DNA of 64,000 bases from contig CALHOU010000015.1 in the NCBI GenBank assembly GCA_938035945.1, forward strand, positions 1-64,000, given 5' to 3'. Numbering within the stretch: the first letter of the stretch is position 1; every line of letters starts with the position of its first letter. The translations under genes and the position numbers were made by a program. Below are positions 1-8,876 of the stretch, one piece after another. The notes below the pieces were generated by a model, which had not been told where the DNA came from, did no database searches, and saw only the letters and a program-made list of their open reading frames with translations. This stretch comes from an uncultured Granulosicoccaceae bacterium (GTDB lineage: Bacteria; Pseudomonadota; Gammaproteobacteria; Granulosicoccales; Granulosicoccaceae).

Positions 1-84
1 ATGAACCCAGAGGCGATGGACAGAAACATGATTTTGACCGAAGGGCTACAATAAGCCCGTACATGAAAAACGGAAGTCAGATCT
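1..84. other. Upstream stub, no gene assigned
   Basis: A frame open from base 1 ends with TAA at 49-51 and could be the last 17 codons of a gene cut by the window edge. Nothing in it is recognisable. The remainder is the short leader of the methyltransferase gene. Confidence 0.3.
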
Positions 85-846
85 ATGGGCGTTGATACGG
101 CAAATTCCACTAAACGTTTCTCGGACAGAGTTTCTAATTATTCGCGTTACCGTCCCGGTTATCCAGTACAAGCAATAGAGTGGGTGTTTCAAAACGCACC
201 ACTTAATTCAAATTCGAAGGTTGCCGACGTAGGTTCTGGTACCGGCATATTTACCGAAGAGTTGATAAACAAAGGCGTATCCGTTGTGGCTGTTGAGCCG
301 AATGATGCTATGCGTTTGGAGTCAGATAAGCGGCTAGGTGATAAGTCCAACTACAGCAGTGAGGCTGGAACGGCAGAGCATACGAAGCTCGAAGCTGATT
401 CAATCGATCTAGTTACAGCCGCTCAAGCGTTTCATTGGTTTGACTTAGAAAAAACGAAATCCGAGTTTGCACGAATTCTTAAATCTAATGGCAAAGTGTT
501 ATTGATTTGGAATCGGCGCGACAACGCAGGTTCTGAATTCCTAGCAGAGTACGAGCACTTGCTGAGCACACGAATTCCTGAATACAACAAAGTGACTCAT
601 GCTAATTCAACCGATGCTGTTATCGCTGATTTCCTTGGCGAAAATATGACCACAGCGGATTTCCCAAGCCACCAAGTGTTTGATCTGGATGGTTTAAAGG
701 GTCGATTACAGTCATCCTCCTATTGTCCAGCAGAAGGCAAGAGCGGTCACACAGAGCTCATGGACGCCATAACAAACCTGTATGACAAATATTCAAGTGA
801 TCAAGGCGTGCAGTTCGACTACTGCACCCAAATCTACATGAGCTGA
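85..846 (+). CDS. Class I SAM-dependent methyltransferase
   Basis: A 253-residue soluble protein with the Rossmann-fold SAM-binding motif I at residues 47-54 (ADVGSGTG), an acidic residue at the end of the next strand (VEPN), and the later AQAFHWFD segment typical of the UbiE/methyltransferase-11 type. The N-terminal FSDRVSNYSRYRPGYP is characteristic of a broad group of small-molecule methyltransferases of unknown substrate. The last residues (CTQIYMS) resemble the usual family end, so the gene seems nearly full length. Ten bases after its stop the first copy of a dispersed 16-bp repeat begins, so the downstream flank has been rearranged. The family is clear; the substrate cannot be inferred. 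Confidence 0.85.
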   Translation: MGVDTANSTKRFSDRVSNYSRYRPGYPVQAIEWVFQNAPLNSNSKVADVGSGTGIFTEELINKGVSVVAVEPNDAMRLESDKRLGDKSNYSSEAGTAEHTKLEADSIDLVTAAQAFHWFDLEKTKSEFARILKSNGKVLLIWNRRDNAGSEFLAEYEHLLSTRIPEYNKVTHANSTDAVIADFLGENMTTADFPSHQVFDLDGLKGRLQSSSYCPAEGKSGHTELMDAITNLYDKYSSDQGVQFDYCTQIYMS

Positions 847-855
847 TTTTCCTAT

Positions 856-981
856 TACGGGGACAGTTTACTTAAATCACGCGCGCGGCTATGTCACGAG
901 TGTCGTTCGGCGACATTGCGCGCACAGAACAGATATAAGTAAACTGTCCCCGTATAGCGATATAAGTAAACTGTCCCCGGA
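856..981. repeat. Dispersed 16-bp repeat, cluster A (three units, + - -)
   Basis: Three copies of GGGGACAGTTTACTTA: 859-874 on plus, and the exact reverse complement at 936-951 and 963-978. The outer inverted pair (859 and 936) encloses a second imperfect dyad, with GCGCGC and ATGTC on the left and GACAT and GCGCGC on the right, so 859-951 can fold into a long hairpin like a REPIN. Clusters B (37325-37442) and C (37962-38067) carry the same units. No transposase lies nearby. Relatedness to RAYT-mobilised elements is an inference. Confidence 0.85.
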
Positions 982-989
982 TATGCGTA

Positions 990-3068
990 ATGAGTGAATT
1001 GGAAGACCATCCGTTTGGCGTGTTGTTTGAGCCTATGGCGATTGGGCCTGTGACGGCGCGCAACCGGTTTTATCAGGTACCGCATTGCACGGGTTTGGGT
1101 CATGCTAATCCTAAAGCGGAAGTGGCGTTAAGGGCCATGAAAGCGGAAGGCGGCTGGGGAGTTGTTTGTACGCAAGAAGTAGAAATTCACCCAAGCTCTG
1201 ATATCTCGCCGTACCTTGAAGGTCGAATGTGGGACGATGCCGACATACCCGCGCACCGCGCTATGACTGATGCTGTGCATGAGCACAATTCTCTTGCCGG
1301 AATTGAACTAGTACACAATGGTCATCACTCGGCCAACTTAAGCACCCGCATTCCACCCATCGGACCAAGCCACCGACCAACTGATCTATATCACCCAGTA
1401 CAAGCACGTGCGATGGATAAGTCGGATATTAAACAGTTAAAGCAGTGGTATGTTGACGCTGCCAAACGTTCGCGCGATGCCGGCTACGATATCGTGTATG
1501 TGTATGCGGGGCATAACATGGCAACGCTGATGCATTTCTTACTGCCGCGCTTTAATGATCGCATTGATGAGTACGGCGGCAGCTTGGTTAATCGCGTGCG
1601 CTTACTCAAAGAAACCTTAATGGATGTGCGCGATGCAGTGGGTGCTGATTGTGGCATTGCATTGCGCTTGGCCGTCGACGAACTCATGGGAGATGGTGGC
1701 TTACAAGCCACTGATGAAGGTAGTGAAATTGTCACTATGCTCGCGGATATCCCTGACCTTTGGGATGTAAACGTAAGTGGTTGGGATAATGATTCCGCGA
1801 CCGCGCGTTTTGAACCGAATGAAGGTTATCAAGAGCAACAAACGGCGTTTGTTAAAAAGCTGGTTAATAAGCCTGTGGTTGGCGTGGGACGTTTCACATC
1901 ACCTAGCGCAATGGTGTCGCAAATTAATCGTGGCGTGCTCGACTTTATTGGAGCTGCCAGGCCATCGATTGCTGATCCGTTTTTACCGAACAAAATTTTA
2001 GCCAATGATTTGAGCGCAATCCGTGAATGCATTGGTTGCAATATATGCGTATCGAGCGACAACGTGGTCGCGCCTATCCGTTGCACACAAAACCCAACAA
2101 TGGGCGAGGAGTGGCGTCGTGGTTGGCACCCTGAATTCAGTATTAAAACGAAGAATCCGGAGCAGGTCCTAATTGTAGGAGCTGGGCCCGCTGGGCTTGA
2201 GTGCGCATTACAACTTACGCGTCGCGGTTATTCAGTCATGCTGGCCGACGCCCAGCGCGATGTAGGCGGGCGCATATTAAATGAATGTCAGCTGCCAGGG
2301 TTATCGAGTTATCGACGCGTTCGTGATTACCGTCATCAGCAATTATCTAGTTTGCCCGAAGTTGACTTATTACTCGATAACCAACTAACAGCCGCAGACA
2401 TTATAGAAACTGAACTAGCGCATGTGTTTATTAGTACCGGTGCAAAGTGGCGTCACGACGGATTAGGTCGGGCTCATCCAATGGGTTTTGATACCAATGA
2501 ATACGGCTTACCTGTTTTTACACCGGATGATATCTTTGCCGGACAGGCGTTACCTAATCACGTTGTGGTATACGATGACGATCACTACTACCTCGGCGGT
2601 GTTATGGCTGAACACTTACAAAATCAGGGGCATAAAGTAACGCTCGTAACACCAGCAAACTGTGTATCCGCTTGGACGGAACATACTTTAGAACAACACA
2701 AAATACAGACGAGGCTACTAAAGCTTGGTGTTTCTATAGTCACTGCACACTCACTAGTGCAAATCGATCAAGACCACGTGCAACTGAATTGTATTTATGC
2801 CAACACACCTAAAACTATTGCTGCAGATGCTGTATTGATGATCACGTCACGCACACCGGTTGATTCGGTTTATCAAGAATTGCTCGGTCTTGTGAGTGAA
2901 CGATCGAACAAGGAACAAGTTATAAAGACGCTGCAAAAAGTCGGTGATTGCCTAGCGCCATCAACCGTAGCCGCAGCTGTTTATGCCGGGCATTTGGCGG
3001 CACGTGAATTGGGAACTGATCAAGCTAAGCTAATGTTTAGAAGAGAATCCTTGCAGGAAACGGTTTAA
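990..3068 (+). CDS. Trimethylamine-dehydrogenase-like flavoprotein (amine demethylase family)
   Basis: A 692-residue two-part enzyme: an FMN-binding old-yellow-enzyme barrel (about 1-340), a 4Fe-4S site, then a Rossmann half starting with the dinucleotide motif GAGPAG near 397. C33 in QVPHC matches the cysteine that binds FMN covalently in trimethylamine dehydrogenase. The cluster cysteines are C347, C350, C353 and C365. Y172 and H175 (VYVYAGH) match the family's catalytic pair. Aligned from memory, W265 keeps one residue of the aromatic bowl that holds trimethylammonium, but the other two positions are E63 and D357, so another N-methylated substrate, for example an N-methylproline or betaine, is more likely. 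The start codon lies only 12 bases after repeat cluster A and I see no clear ribosome-binding site. It converges with benE. Confidence 0.85.
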   Translation: MSELEDHPFGVLFEPMAIGPVTARNRFYQVPHCTGLGHANPKAEVALRAMKAEGGWGVVCTQEVEIHPSSDISPYLEGRMWDDADIPAHRAMTDAVHEHNSLAGIELVHNGHHSANLSTRIPPIGPSHRPTDLYHPVQARAMDKSDIKQLKQWYVDAAKRSRDAGYDIVYVYAGHNMATLMHFLLPRFNDRIDEYGGSLVNRVRLLKETLMDVRDAVGADCGIALRLAVDELMGDGGLQATDEGSEIVTMLADIPDLWDVNVSGWDNDSATARFEPNEGYQEQQTAFVKKLVNKPVVGVGRFTSPSAMVSQINRGVLDFIGAARPSIADPFLPNKILANDLSAIRECIGCNICVSSDNVVAPIRCTQNPTMGEEWRRGWHPEFSIKTKNPEQVLIVGAGPAGLECALQLTRRGYSVMLADAQRDVGGRILNECQLPGLSSYRRVRDYRHQQLSSLPEVDLLLDNQLTAADIIETELAHVFISTGAKWRHDGLGRAHPMGFDTNEYGLPVFTPDDIFAGQALPNHVVVYDDDHYYLGGVMAEHLQNQGHKVTLVTPANCVSAWTEHTLEQHKIQTRLLKLGVSIVTAHSLVQIDQDHVQLNCIYANTPKTIAADAVLMITSRTPVDSVYQELLGLVSERSNKEQVIKTLQKVGDCLAPSTVAAAVYAGHLAARELGTDQAKLMFRRESLQETV

Positions 3069-3073
3069 TGCGC

Positions 3074-4261
3074 TCAAGCACTTTTGCTGATTCTCGAAGA
3101 CTGCCACAAATAAACCAACCAGCCGCACAGCAAACCCCAAAATGCACCTGAGATGCCAAGAAACGCTAATCCTGAAGCGGTAATAAAAAAAGTAATCGCC
3201 GCCGAATCGCGATGCGCAGCATTTTCAAAGGCAGCCACCAATGCACCTGCGCAGGCGCCAATCAGTGCCAAGCCTGCCACTGCCTGGATAAGAATCGGTG
3301 GCGCTAAGGTGACGACTTGTGTGACTAAACCGGTAAAGGCTGCAATGAGTAAGTAACTTATGCCTGCGAATATGGCCGACCAATAGCGCTTGTCTTTGTC
3401 GGCATGGCTTTCCGTTCCGGCGCACATCGCGGCGGTGATGGCCGCAAGATTAACGGCATGCCCGCCAAACGGTGCCGATAAAATCGAAAACGCACCTGCG
3501 CTTGCAAACAATTTCCCAGAATCCGGTTGATAGTCATTTGCGTTTAATACACCCATGCCGGGTATGTTTTGCGATGCCATGGTTACTATGAATAGTGGAA
3601 TGGCGATGCCCACAATAGCGGCAACGGTAAATGTAGGGCTCACCCAAGACAAGGAGGTAAAAATGGACGATGCTTTTATCGTTTCTAGCCCAGCCGATAT
3701 ATCCATAAAGAAAAAAAGTATGATCAGAAAGGCGCATAGGGCCGCCGGTACGGCCAATAACTTATGAATCTTTCCAACGATCAGCCATGCAAAAAATATA
3801 GGCAGTGCATAGATAGGATATTCGGCTACCGCTTTTACTGGGGCAAGACAAAGTCCGAACAAGATGCCGGCTAGCATCGCGCTGGCCAGAGCGGTCGGAA
3901 TCGCTGCTACCAGCCGTGAGAGTGGCTTCCAAAACCCGGCAAGCGTAAGCAGGCATGCACAAACGATAAATGCACCTACCGCTGCTTCAAACCCGCCTTC
4001 GATAGCCGCAGTGCTGGCAAGCATGGCGGCACCTGGTGTGGACCACGCCGTGCTGATCGGCATTTTATAGACAGCGCTTAAGGCAATGCCGCAAATGCCC
4101 ATTGTGATACACAGTGCCATTAACCCAGATGCGGCCTGCTCAGTAGTGGCGCCCACATTACTCAAGCCCTGTAGTACCACCGCAAAGGAGCCAGTGAAGC
4201 CGACCAATGCAGCAAGCACGCCGGTGATGGCGGCCGAAAAAGATAGTTGTTTTAACGCCAC
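3074..4261 (-). CDS. benE: BenE-family transporter (benzoate/H+ symporter type)
   Basis: A 395-residue inner-membrane protein with about 12 hydrophobic segments. The opening (GVLAALVGFTGSFAVVLQGL), the MPISTAWSTPGAAML motif and the later PFGGHAVNLAAITAAMCAG motif are hallmarks of the BenE family, a branch related to purine/xanthine permeases. Characterised members import benzoate with protons, but many BenE-type proteins sit away from benzoate genes, as here, where no aromatic pathway is present. It ends 5 bp from the end of the flavoprotein gene on the opposite strand. Family assignment is firm, substrate uncertain. Confidence 0.85.
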   Translation of the reverse strand: MALKQLSFSAAITGVLAALVGFTGSFAVVLQGLSNVGATTEQAASGLMALCITMGICGIALSAVYKMPISTAWSTPGAAMLASTAAIEGGFEAAVGAFIVCACLLTLAGFWKPLSRLVAAIPTALASAMLAGILFGLCLAPVKAVAEYPIYALPIFFAWLIVGKIHKLLAVPAALCAFLIILFFFMDISAGLETIKASSIFTSLSWVSPTFTVAAIVGIAIPLFIVTMASQNIPGMGVLNANDYQPDSGKLFASAGAFSILSAPFGGHAVNLAAITAAMCAGTESHADKDKRYWSAIFAGISYLLIAAFTGLVTQVVTLAPPILIQAVAGLALIGACAGALVAAFENAAHRDSAAITFFITASGLAFLGISGAFWGLLCGWLVYLWQSSRISKSA

Positions 4262-4468
4262 TATCGAAAAGAGTAGTTGGGTTGCCAGATCAGAACTCGA
4301 TCATACGCTTGTATTGGTAAGTTTTAAATATCTTGCGATGTGTCGAATTGACACCATGTAGCTATCTGTACCAATCAGTGAGGGAGGGGTTCGTCCATGA
4401 ACCTTTTTTGCCTGCTTGAGCTTAGGAACGTGCGACTAAACTAAGTCGTTGTACGTACGGGTTTGCGC

Positions 4469-5107
4469 TTAAAACTGGTAGCCGATCTTTAGAAAATCGG
4501 CGGTTAAACTAACTTTCTGGCGAAACAAATTACTTTCTCCGTCCCGAACGGTGTTTGGTTCATCAGCAAAGGCAACCAAACTTAGGTTTGCGCCCCAGTA
4601 GAATCCGCTACTGATATTTCGACGAAAGCCTGCAAGGATACCAACACCTATATCAGTTTCACTGAGGTTTTGCGCCTTATCATTGGTGTCCCTGTTCTCT
4701 ACATTGATGCCGCGAACCAGAACGCCGACATAGCCGCCGCTTCGGGTGGGCTCGTCGAACTTGCGCCATTGCAAATCCATAACAAGTGATTCGTAGCCGT
4801 CAGAATGGATGATAGAGTTTTCAGCTTTTGACCATAAAAATGGAATGGACAATTCTGTGGTGGGGTCACTGAGTTCAAAATTAATCGTGCCGCTGTAAGT
4901 TCTGTAGCCATGCGCATTAGCGGAAGCAAATGTTCGCACCGGGCTAAACTCGATGCCGCTTAAGCCGAAATCTGCCTGTGCCGGCGTGACGCTTGTTAGT
5001 GCAGCAGCTACCAGTAATCCTGTTGTTGCTAATCTTTTTCGTGCGAATATTTTATTTACCAGTATTATTTTTACCAGTATTTTTTTTAGTAGTGAAAAAA
5101 TATTCAT
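4469..5107 (-). CDS. Small outer-membrane beta-barrel protein, unrecognised family
   Basis: A 212-residue protein with a signal peptide ending at TPAQA and a mature part of alternating polar and hydrophobic strands ending in Phe (KIGYQF), the classic C-terminal signature of an outer-membrane beta-barrel. The start ATG at 5107 has a good GGAGAA ribosome site six bases upstream. The first 22 residues are unusual: a 15-bp tandem repeat at 5055-5081 adds two ILV(K/N)(I/K) units ahead of the ordinary signal sequence. I do not recognise a named family; a small porin-like or lipid-related barrel is possible. Confidence 0.6.
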   Translation of the reverse strand: MNIFSLLKKILVKIILVNKIFARKRLATTGLLVAAALTSVTPAQADFGLSGIEFSPVRTFASANAHGYRTYSGTINFELSDPTTELSIPFLWSKAENSIIHSDGYESLVMDLQWRKFDEPTRSGGYVGVLVRGINVENRDTNDKAQNLSETDIGVGILAGFRRNISSGFYWGANLSLVAFADEPNTVRDGESNLFRQKVSLTADFLKIGYQF

Positions 5108-5381
5108 GGTTCTTCTCCAAAAAAATCTACCGCCGAATAAGTGATCGGCTAGCTTTAAATAAGCGTTTAATGATTAATTGAACACTGTTTAATAAGTGAG
5201 CCTAGATTAGCAATTTCGATTTTTTTGAAAGTAACAAAATGTACCTACAGCGCTACAAATCAGCTGCTCGAAAGTGAAAGGTTTCTCGCTGTGATGGGTA
5301 GTGAGCCTAAATTCAATGGCTTAGCAGAGGTTTTCTGGCGTGGTGTATGGTTGGCTTAAATAAAAAGGGTGAATTAGATCA

Positions 5382-5987
5382 ATGAATCTACTTAGGCGGG
5401 CTTCAGTACTTACGCATCTGTTGAGCATCATGCTCTCCAGCGCGGTAATCGCGGCCACTGAGATACCGGGCGATGAACAAGCGCTATGGCAAAGCCTTCG
5501 CGCTGGCGAATCGGTCGCCATCATGCGCCACGCACTGGCACCTGGAAATGGTGACCCATCTAGCTTCAACATCGATGATTGCAGTACACAGCGAAATTTA
5601 TCGAGCGAAGGGCTTTCACAAGCCGCCGGCGTCGGTGAATTGATGCGTATTAACGGTGTGGTTGATGCGGAAATATATTCGAGTCAATGGTGCCGCTGTT
5701 TGGACACGGCTACCGCCTTGGAGTATGACGAGCCAGTGGCTTTGCCGATATTAAACTCGTTTTATCAGGATCGTTCCACAGAATTGCAACAAACCGTTGC
5801 TTTGCAAAATTGGGTAAAAAACCGCCTTGAAAAACCAGAGAACGGCCCCAAGATACCAGCAGTGCTGGTGACCCATCAGGTAAATATTACAGCGCTTTCA
5901 GGTGTGTTTCCGGCATCGGGTGAGATTGTTTTTGTTACTTATGAAAGCGAATTGCTTGAAGTGTTGGGTACTATTGAAACACGTTGA
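5382..5987 (+). CDS. Periplasmic histidine phosphatase family protein
   Basis: A 201-residue protein with an N-terminal signal-like helix (residues 7-25) and the histidine phosphatase core: R49-H50 in IMRHALAPGNGDP (the phospho-accepting histidine), R105 in the SSQWCRCLDTA segment, and H165 in VLVTHQVN. This pattern fits the SixA/phosphoglycerate-mutase-like clan. Export predicts a periplasmic role, unlike cytoplasmic SixA. There is no operon partner: the gene stands alone between the divergent outer-membrane gene and the heat-shock gene. Substrate unknown. Confidence 0.8.
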   Translation: MNLLRRASVLTHLLSIMLSSAVIAATEIPGDEQALWQSLRAGESVAIMRHALAPGNGDPSSFNIDDCSTQRNLSSEGLSQAAGVGELMRINGVVDAEIYSSQWCRCLDTATALEYDEPVALPILNSFYQDRSTELQQTVALQNWVKNRLEKPENGPKIPAVLVTHQVNITALSGVFPASGEIVFVTYESELLEVLGTIETR

Positions 5988-6129
5988 TGCCGGTTCACTT
6001 AATCTAAATTGAATGTCGTTAACATTTTTATTCATTAAAAATTACGACGTTTCAATCCTCTTGAAAAATGATTTTCCATCCTTAGCTTTATGTCTGTAGT
6101 CGATGTCTCTAGCAGAGTTGATTACTTAA

Positions 6130-6162
6130 CTTAAATATTGCTTCTTTTGGAGAATAGAAATG
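6130..6162 (+). promoter_or_regulatory. Possible ROSE/fourU-like RNA thermometer at the ibpA ribosome site
   Basis: Directly before the Hsp20 start the RNA can fold a short hairpin at 6142-6154, pairing UUCUU with GAGAA so that the GGAG ribosome site (6149-6152) is half buried. A UUGCU upstream (6138-6142) recalls the conserved element of ROSE thermometers found before ibpA in many proteobacteria. The stem is short and was drawn by hand, so this is suggestive only. A recognisable sigma-32 promoter with correct spacing was not found. Confidence 0.35.
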
Positions 6163-6603
6163 AAATTGGATTTAACACCTCTTTACGCAAACACTGTTGG
6201 TTATGATCGTTTTGGTTCATTGCTAGATGCTGCATTTAGTTCTGAGCGTCAAGGTAGCGGTTATCCCCCATACGATATTGAACTTGTCGATGAAAACAAA
6301 TACGCGATAACAATTGCCGTAGCTGGTTTTTCGCAGAATGAAATCGATGTTCAAGTTGAAAAAGGCGTGCTTTGCATCCGCGGCAAGAAAGAAGAGCAAA
6401 AGAAAGATTCGCGCTTCTTACACCGCGGCATAGCATCACGCTCATTTGAAAGAAAGTTTAACTTGGCCGATCACGTTGAAGTGGTTGATGCGCAACTCGA
6501 TAACGGTTTGTTGCATGTATCACTGCTGAAGGAAATTCCTGAAGCTATGCGACCACGAAAAATCCCGGTTAACGCTTTTCAAAATGAAGCAATAGCGTCT
6601 TAA
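6160..6603 (+). CDS. ibpA: Small heat-shock protein, Hsp20/IbpA family
   Basis: A 147-residue cytoplasmic holdase with an alpha-crystallin domain (about residues 36-130), including YDIELVDENKYAITIAVAGFSQNEIDVQVEKGVLCIRG split over its first strands and the closing GLLHVSLLKE motif, then a short tail RPRKIPVN. The N-terminus (MKLDLTPLYANTVGYDRFGSLLD) closely follows the IbpA/IbpB type. Such proteins bind unfolding clients and pass them to DnaK and ClpB. The gene is monocistronic, with a strong terminator downstream and a possible thermometer upstream. Confidence 0.92.
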   Translation: MKLDLTPLYANTVGYDRFGSLLDAAFSSERQGSGYPPYDIELVDENKYAITIAVAGFSQNEIDVQVEKGVLCIRGKKEEQKKDSRFLHRGIASRSFERKFNLADHVEVVDAQLDNGLLHVSLLKEIPEAMRPRKIPVNAFQNEAIAS

Positions 6604-6704
6604 TCGATGCAACGACTGGCAGGGGCGCAAGCTTCTGCCGGTTGCCCTAACTGGCGAGTGCTCGCTGGTATCTCCTCCATGTGCCCTAGCATTCGGCACA
6701 TCTT

Positions 6705-6740
6705 ATGGCGGCAGACTTTTGTCTGCTGCCATTTTCTTTT
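6705..6740 (+). terminator. Intrinsic terminator after ibpA
   Basis: A 12-bp stem (ATGGCGGCAGAC with its near-perfect complement, one G-U pair), loop TTTT, followed by TTTCTTTT. A smaller hairpin (GTGCC/GGCAC) precedes it at about 6680-6699. The rest of the 309-bp gap before the next gene shows only that gene's leader. Confidence 0.85.
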
Positions 6741-6912
6741 GTCAGTTTTAAATTCCCGAACCTCTGCAGATTGCGGGTTAAGTAGCATTGTCAGGTAAAA
6801 TGTGGCAATGAACTTAGCGAATAGCAATCTCTGCTCTTGTCTGCATGCGCTGATAACGAGTAACCTATCAAGCGTGATAGGCCATGCGAACGCCGTTCAA
6901 GAGGACTGCAAT

Positions 6913-8484
6913 ATGAGCACCTTTTTTTCAATGCGCACCAGTGCGGCTCTTTTTGCGTCCATAATATTGGTCGCGTGCTCCTCTGGTGGTTCAGGTGGAG
7001 ACGCGAATCCCGTTAGTCAATCGGAATTAGATAACCCATCCACTAACAACATACTTGTTGAAACCGGTGTCGACGCCATGGTTGTGCCTCAAGCGCCTTT
7101 AAGTTGGAAGGCGTGTGCGAGCACAGATCGTCTCGAATGCGCCAACATATTAGTTCCAATGGATTACGCTGACCCTACAGGTGATTCGATAACACTGGCT
7201 TTGTTTCGTTTTAACCGCGGCGGCGCGGCGCGTAGCCGTACCTTGTTTATGAACCCCGGCGGGCCAGGAAGTCCGGGTTTTAACTTCATTAAAAACATTG
7301 AACTTTTTGGTGATGTGTCGAATACAGTCAGAGACACTTTTGATGTGGTGAGTTTTGACCCGCGTGGCATTGGTGAAAGTACCGAACTTGTTTGCGACCA
7401 ATCCAGTTTGTTCACACAAGACAACTACCCAGTAAACATTGAAGAATTAGAATTTACCCGTACCAAGTCGATTGAGTTTGCACAATCGTGTGGCGAATCA
7501 ACTGGCGCCTACTTACAACAAGTTGGATCTTACAATGTTGTGCGCGATATCAATGAAATGCGTAAAGCGCTTAACCTTACACAAATAGATTTTCTTGGAT
7601 ATTCATACGGCACAAGGTTAGCCGCGCTCTATTTACAAATGTTCCCCGAGAGTTCAGGTCGATTTATTCTTGATGGCAGCATGGCACCCACACCGGAGGT
7701 GGCAATCTTAGCGCGTGGCTCGTTGATACCCGGGCAAGCAAACATCGATGCCATCGCGCAGGCGTGTGTTGATGGTATTTGTGAGGCAGCTCAATTTTCT
7801 TCTCAGCTCCAAGCCCGCGTCGATGAATTGAACGTAGGTTCAGGCTCTCTTGAAACGGCATTGCTAAATTCAATTTTAATTTTCGCCGGTACCAGGCCAG
7901 GCTTTGAAAATGTGTTAGTTGGAAGCTTGTCTCGCTATCTTGAATCGCAAGACATTCGCGAACTCGAATTCCTAGACAGCCGCTTAGGCGTCAGTGAAGA
8001 GCGCGAGTCGCGAGAAATTAATGAATCTGCTTTTGTTGCAGTTATGTGTGCTGATGATGCAACGCGGCCCACTTTGGATTCGGTCGAAGCGCTGCGGGGG
8101 CCGTTTAATGTGGAGTCTGATCTTTTCGCCGAACCTTTCTTAAACACAGCCGGTCTTTGCGCAGGTTGGCCAGAGGCACTCAATCCTGTTCCTGAGATTG
8201 CAACTAATCAGGCGCCAGTATCGTTGGTGATTGGTGGACCAACTGATGCTCAAACGCCACTTGTTTTCTCCGAACAAATGGCGCAGGCACTGGGTGGGCA
8301 GTTTTTGCGCTCCGAGCACGATGGTCACGTTACCGTATTTACTGGCAAAAACCTGTGCACACAAGCGCTGGTGAACGATTTTTTGGTAAACGGTAGCCTG
8401 CCAACCGTATCGGTTTGTGAGGCAAATAACCGCAACGCGATCATTGCTGACTGGCCCATGCCGATGCTGCAGCTACTGCAATAG
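6913..8484 (+). CDS. Lipoprotein alpha/beta hydrolase, tripeptidyl-aminopeptidase-like (TAP)
   Basis: A 523-residue hydrolase with a lipoprotein signal (lipobox LVAC, lipidated C22). The start at 6913 is chosen because it puts the signal peptide at the N-terminus and has GAGGA seven bases upstream; an in-frame ATG at 6802 would add 37 implausible residues. An NPGGPG oxyanion loop (about residues 114-119) and the nucleophile elbow GYSYG (S231) mark the prolyl/tripeptidyl aminopeptidase group of alpha/beta hydrolases. The C-terminal TAP-like domain carries the Asp (GGPTDAQTP) and His (EHDGHVTVF). It probably trims peptides at the cell envelope. Confidence 0.85.
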   Translation: MSTFFSMRTSAALFASIILVACSSGGSGGDANPVSQSELDNPSTNNILVETGVDAMVVPQAPLSWKACASTDRLECANILVPMDYADPTGDSITLALFRFNRGGAARSRTLFMNPGGPGSPGFNFIKNIELFGDVSNTVRDTFDVVSFDPRGIGESTELVCDQSSLFTQDNYPVNIEELEFTRTKSIEFAQSCGESTGAYLQQVGSYNVVRDINEMRKALNLTQIDFLGYSYGTRLAALYLQMFPESSGRFILDGSMAPTPEVAILARGSLIPGQANIDAIAQACVDGICEAAQFSSQLQARVDELNVGSGSLETALLNSILIFAGTRPGFENVLVGSLSRYLESQDIRELEFLDSRLGVSEERESREINESAFVAVMCADDATRPTLDSVEALRGPFNVESDLFAEPFLNTAGLCAGWPEALNPVPEIATNQAPVSLVIGGPTDAQTPLVFSEQMAQALGGQFLRSEHDGHVTVFTGKNLCTQALVNDFLVNGSLPTVSVCEANNRNAIIADWPMPMLQLLQ

Positions 8485-8573
8485 TACCTACCGATTTTTT
8501 CAAAATTTGCTACCACATCATCGAAAATACTGTATAAATATATAGTATTTGAAATCGGCGAAAGCTTTGCTGC

Positions 8574-8870
8574 ATGAACACACAGCAACAGGCGTTTTTG
8601 GATCACATAGGTATGTTAATTCCGAAATTATTCGAAGCCATTCGGCTGGGCAACGTTAAATCTGAGTATGTGCTCGGCGATCGCATTATTGGGCAACGAC
8701 AAGTGCGCTTGAAGTTGGTGGCCGAGGTAGTCGACCCAGGCGCAAACCCGTTGGCCACCCACAGCCAAATGCGCAAAGCTCAATCAGAGCCGCAAACTCA
8801 GCCACAAGCCACACCGCCGCAACCCAGGCGAGGGTCTAGGCGCAGGCATCCAATGTCCAAACAGGATTAA
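8574..8870 (+). CDS. Small hypothetical protein with basic/proline tail
   Basis: A 98-residue protein not recognised by family. The first 60 residues look folded (helix FLDHIGMLIPKLFEAIRLG followed by a stretch with VRLKLVAEVVD), then a low-complexity tail rich in Gln, Pro and Arg. There is no signal peptide or membrane segment. It stands alone, ending just before the stop of a convergent gene. No obvious ribosome site precedes the ATG, so coding status is likely but not certain. Confidence 0.5.
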   Translation: MNTQQQAFLDHIGMLIPKLFEAIRLGNVKSEYVLGDRIIGQRQVRLKLVAEVVDPGANPLATHSQMRKAQSEPQTQPQATPPQPRRGSRRRHPMSKQD

Positions 8871-8876
8871 GTGGGT

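Noticed and set aside
6060-6080. Sigma-32 promoter before ibpA (CTTGAAA then CCATC)
   Set aside because: The spacer to the -10-like element is about seven bases, much too short for a heat-shock promoter.
6802-6912. N-terminal extension of the TAP-like hydrolase
   Set aside because: It would put 37 residues before a clear lipoprotein signal, and a good ribosome site exists for the ATG at 6913.
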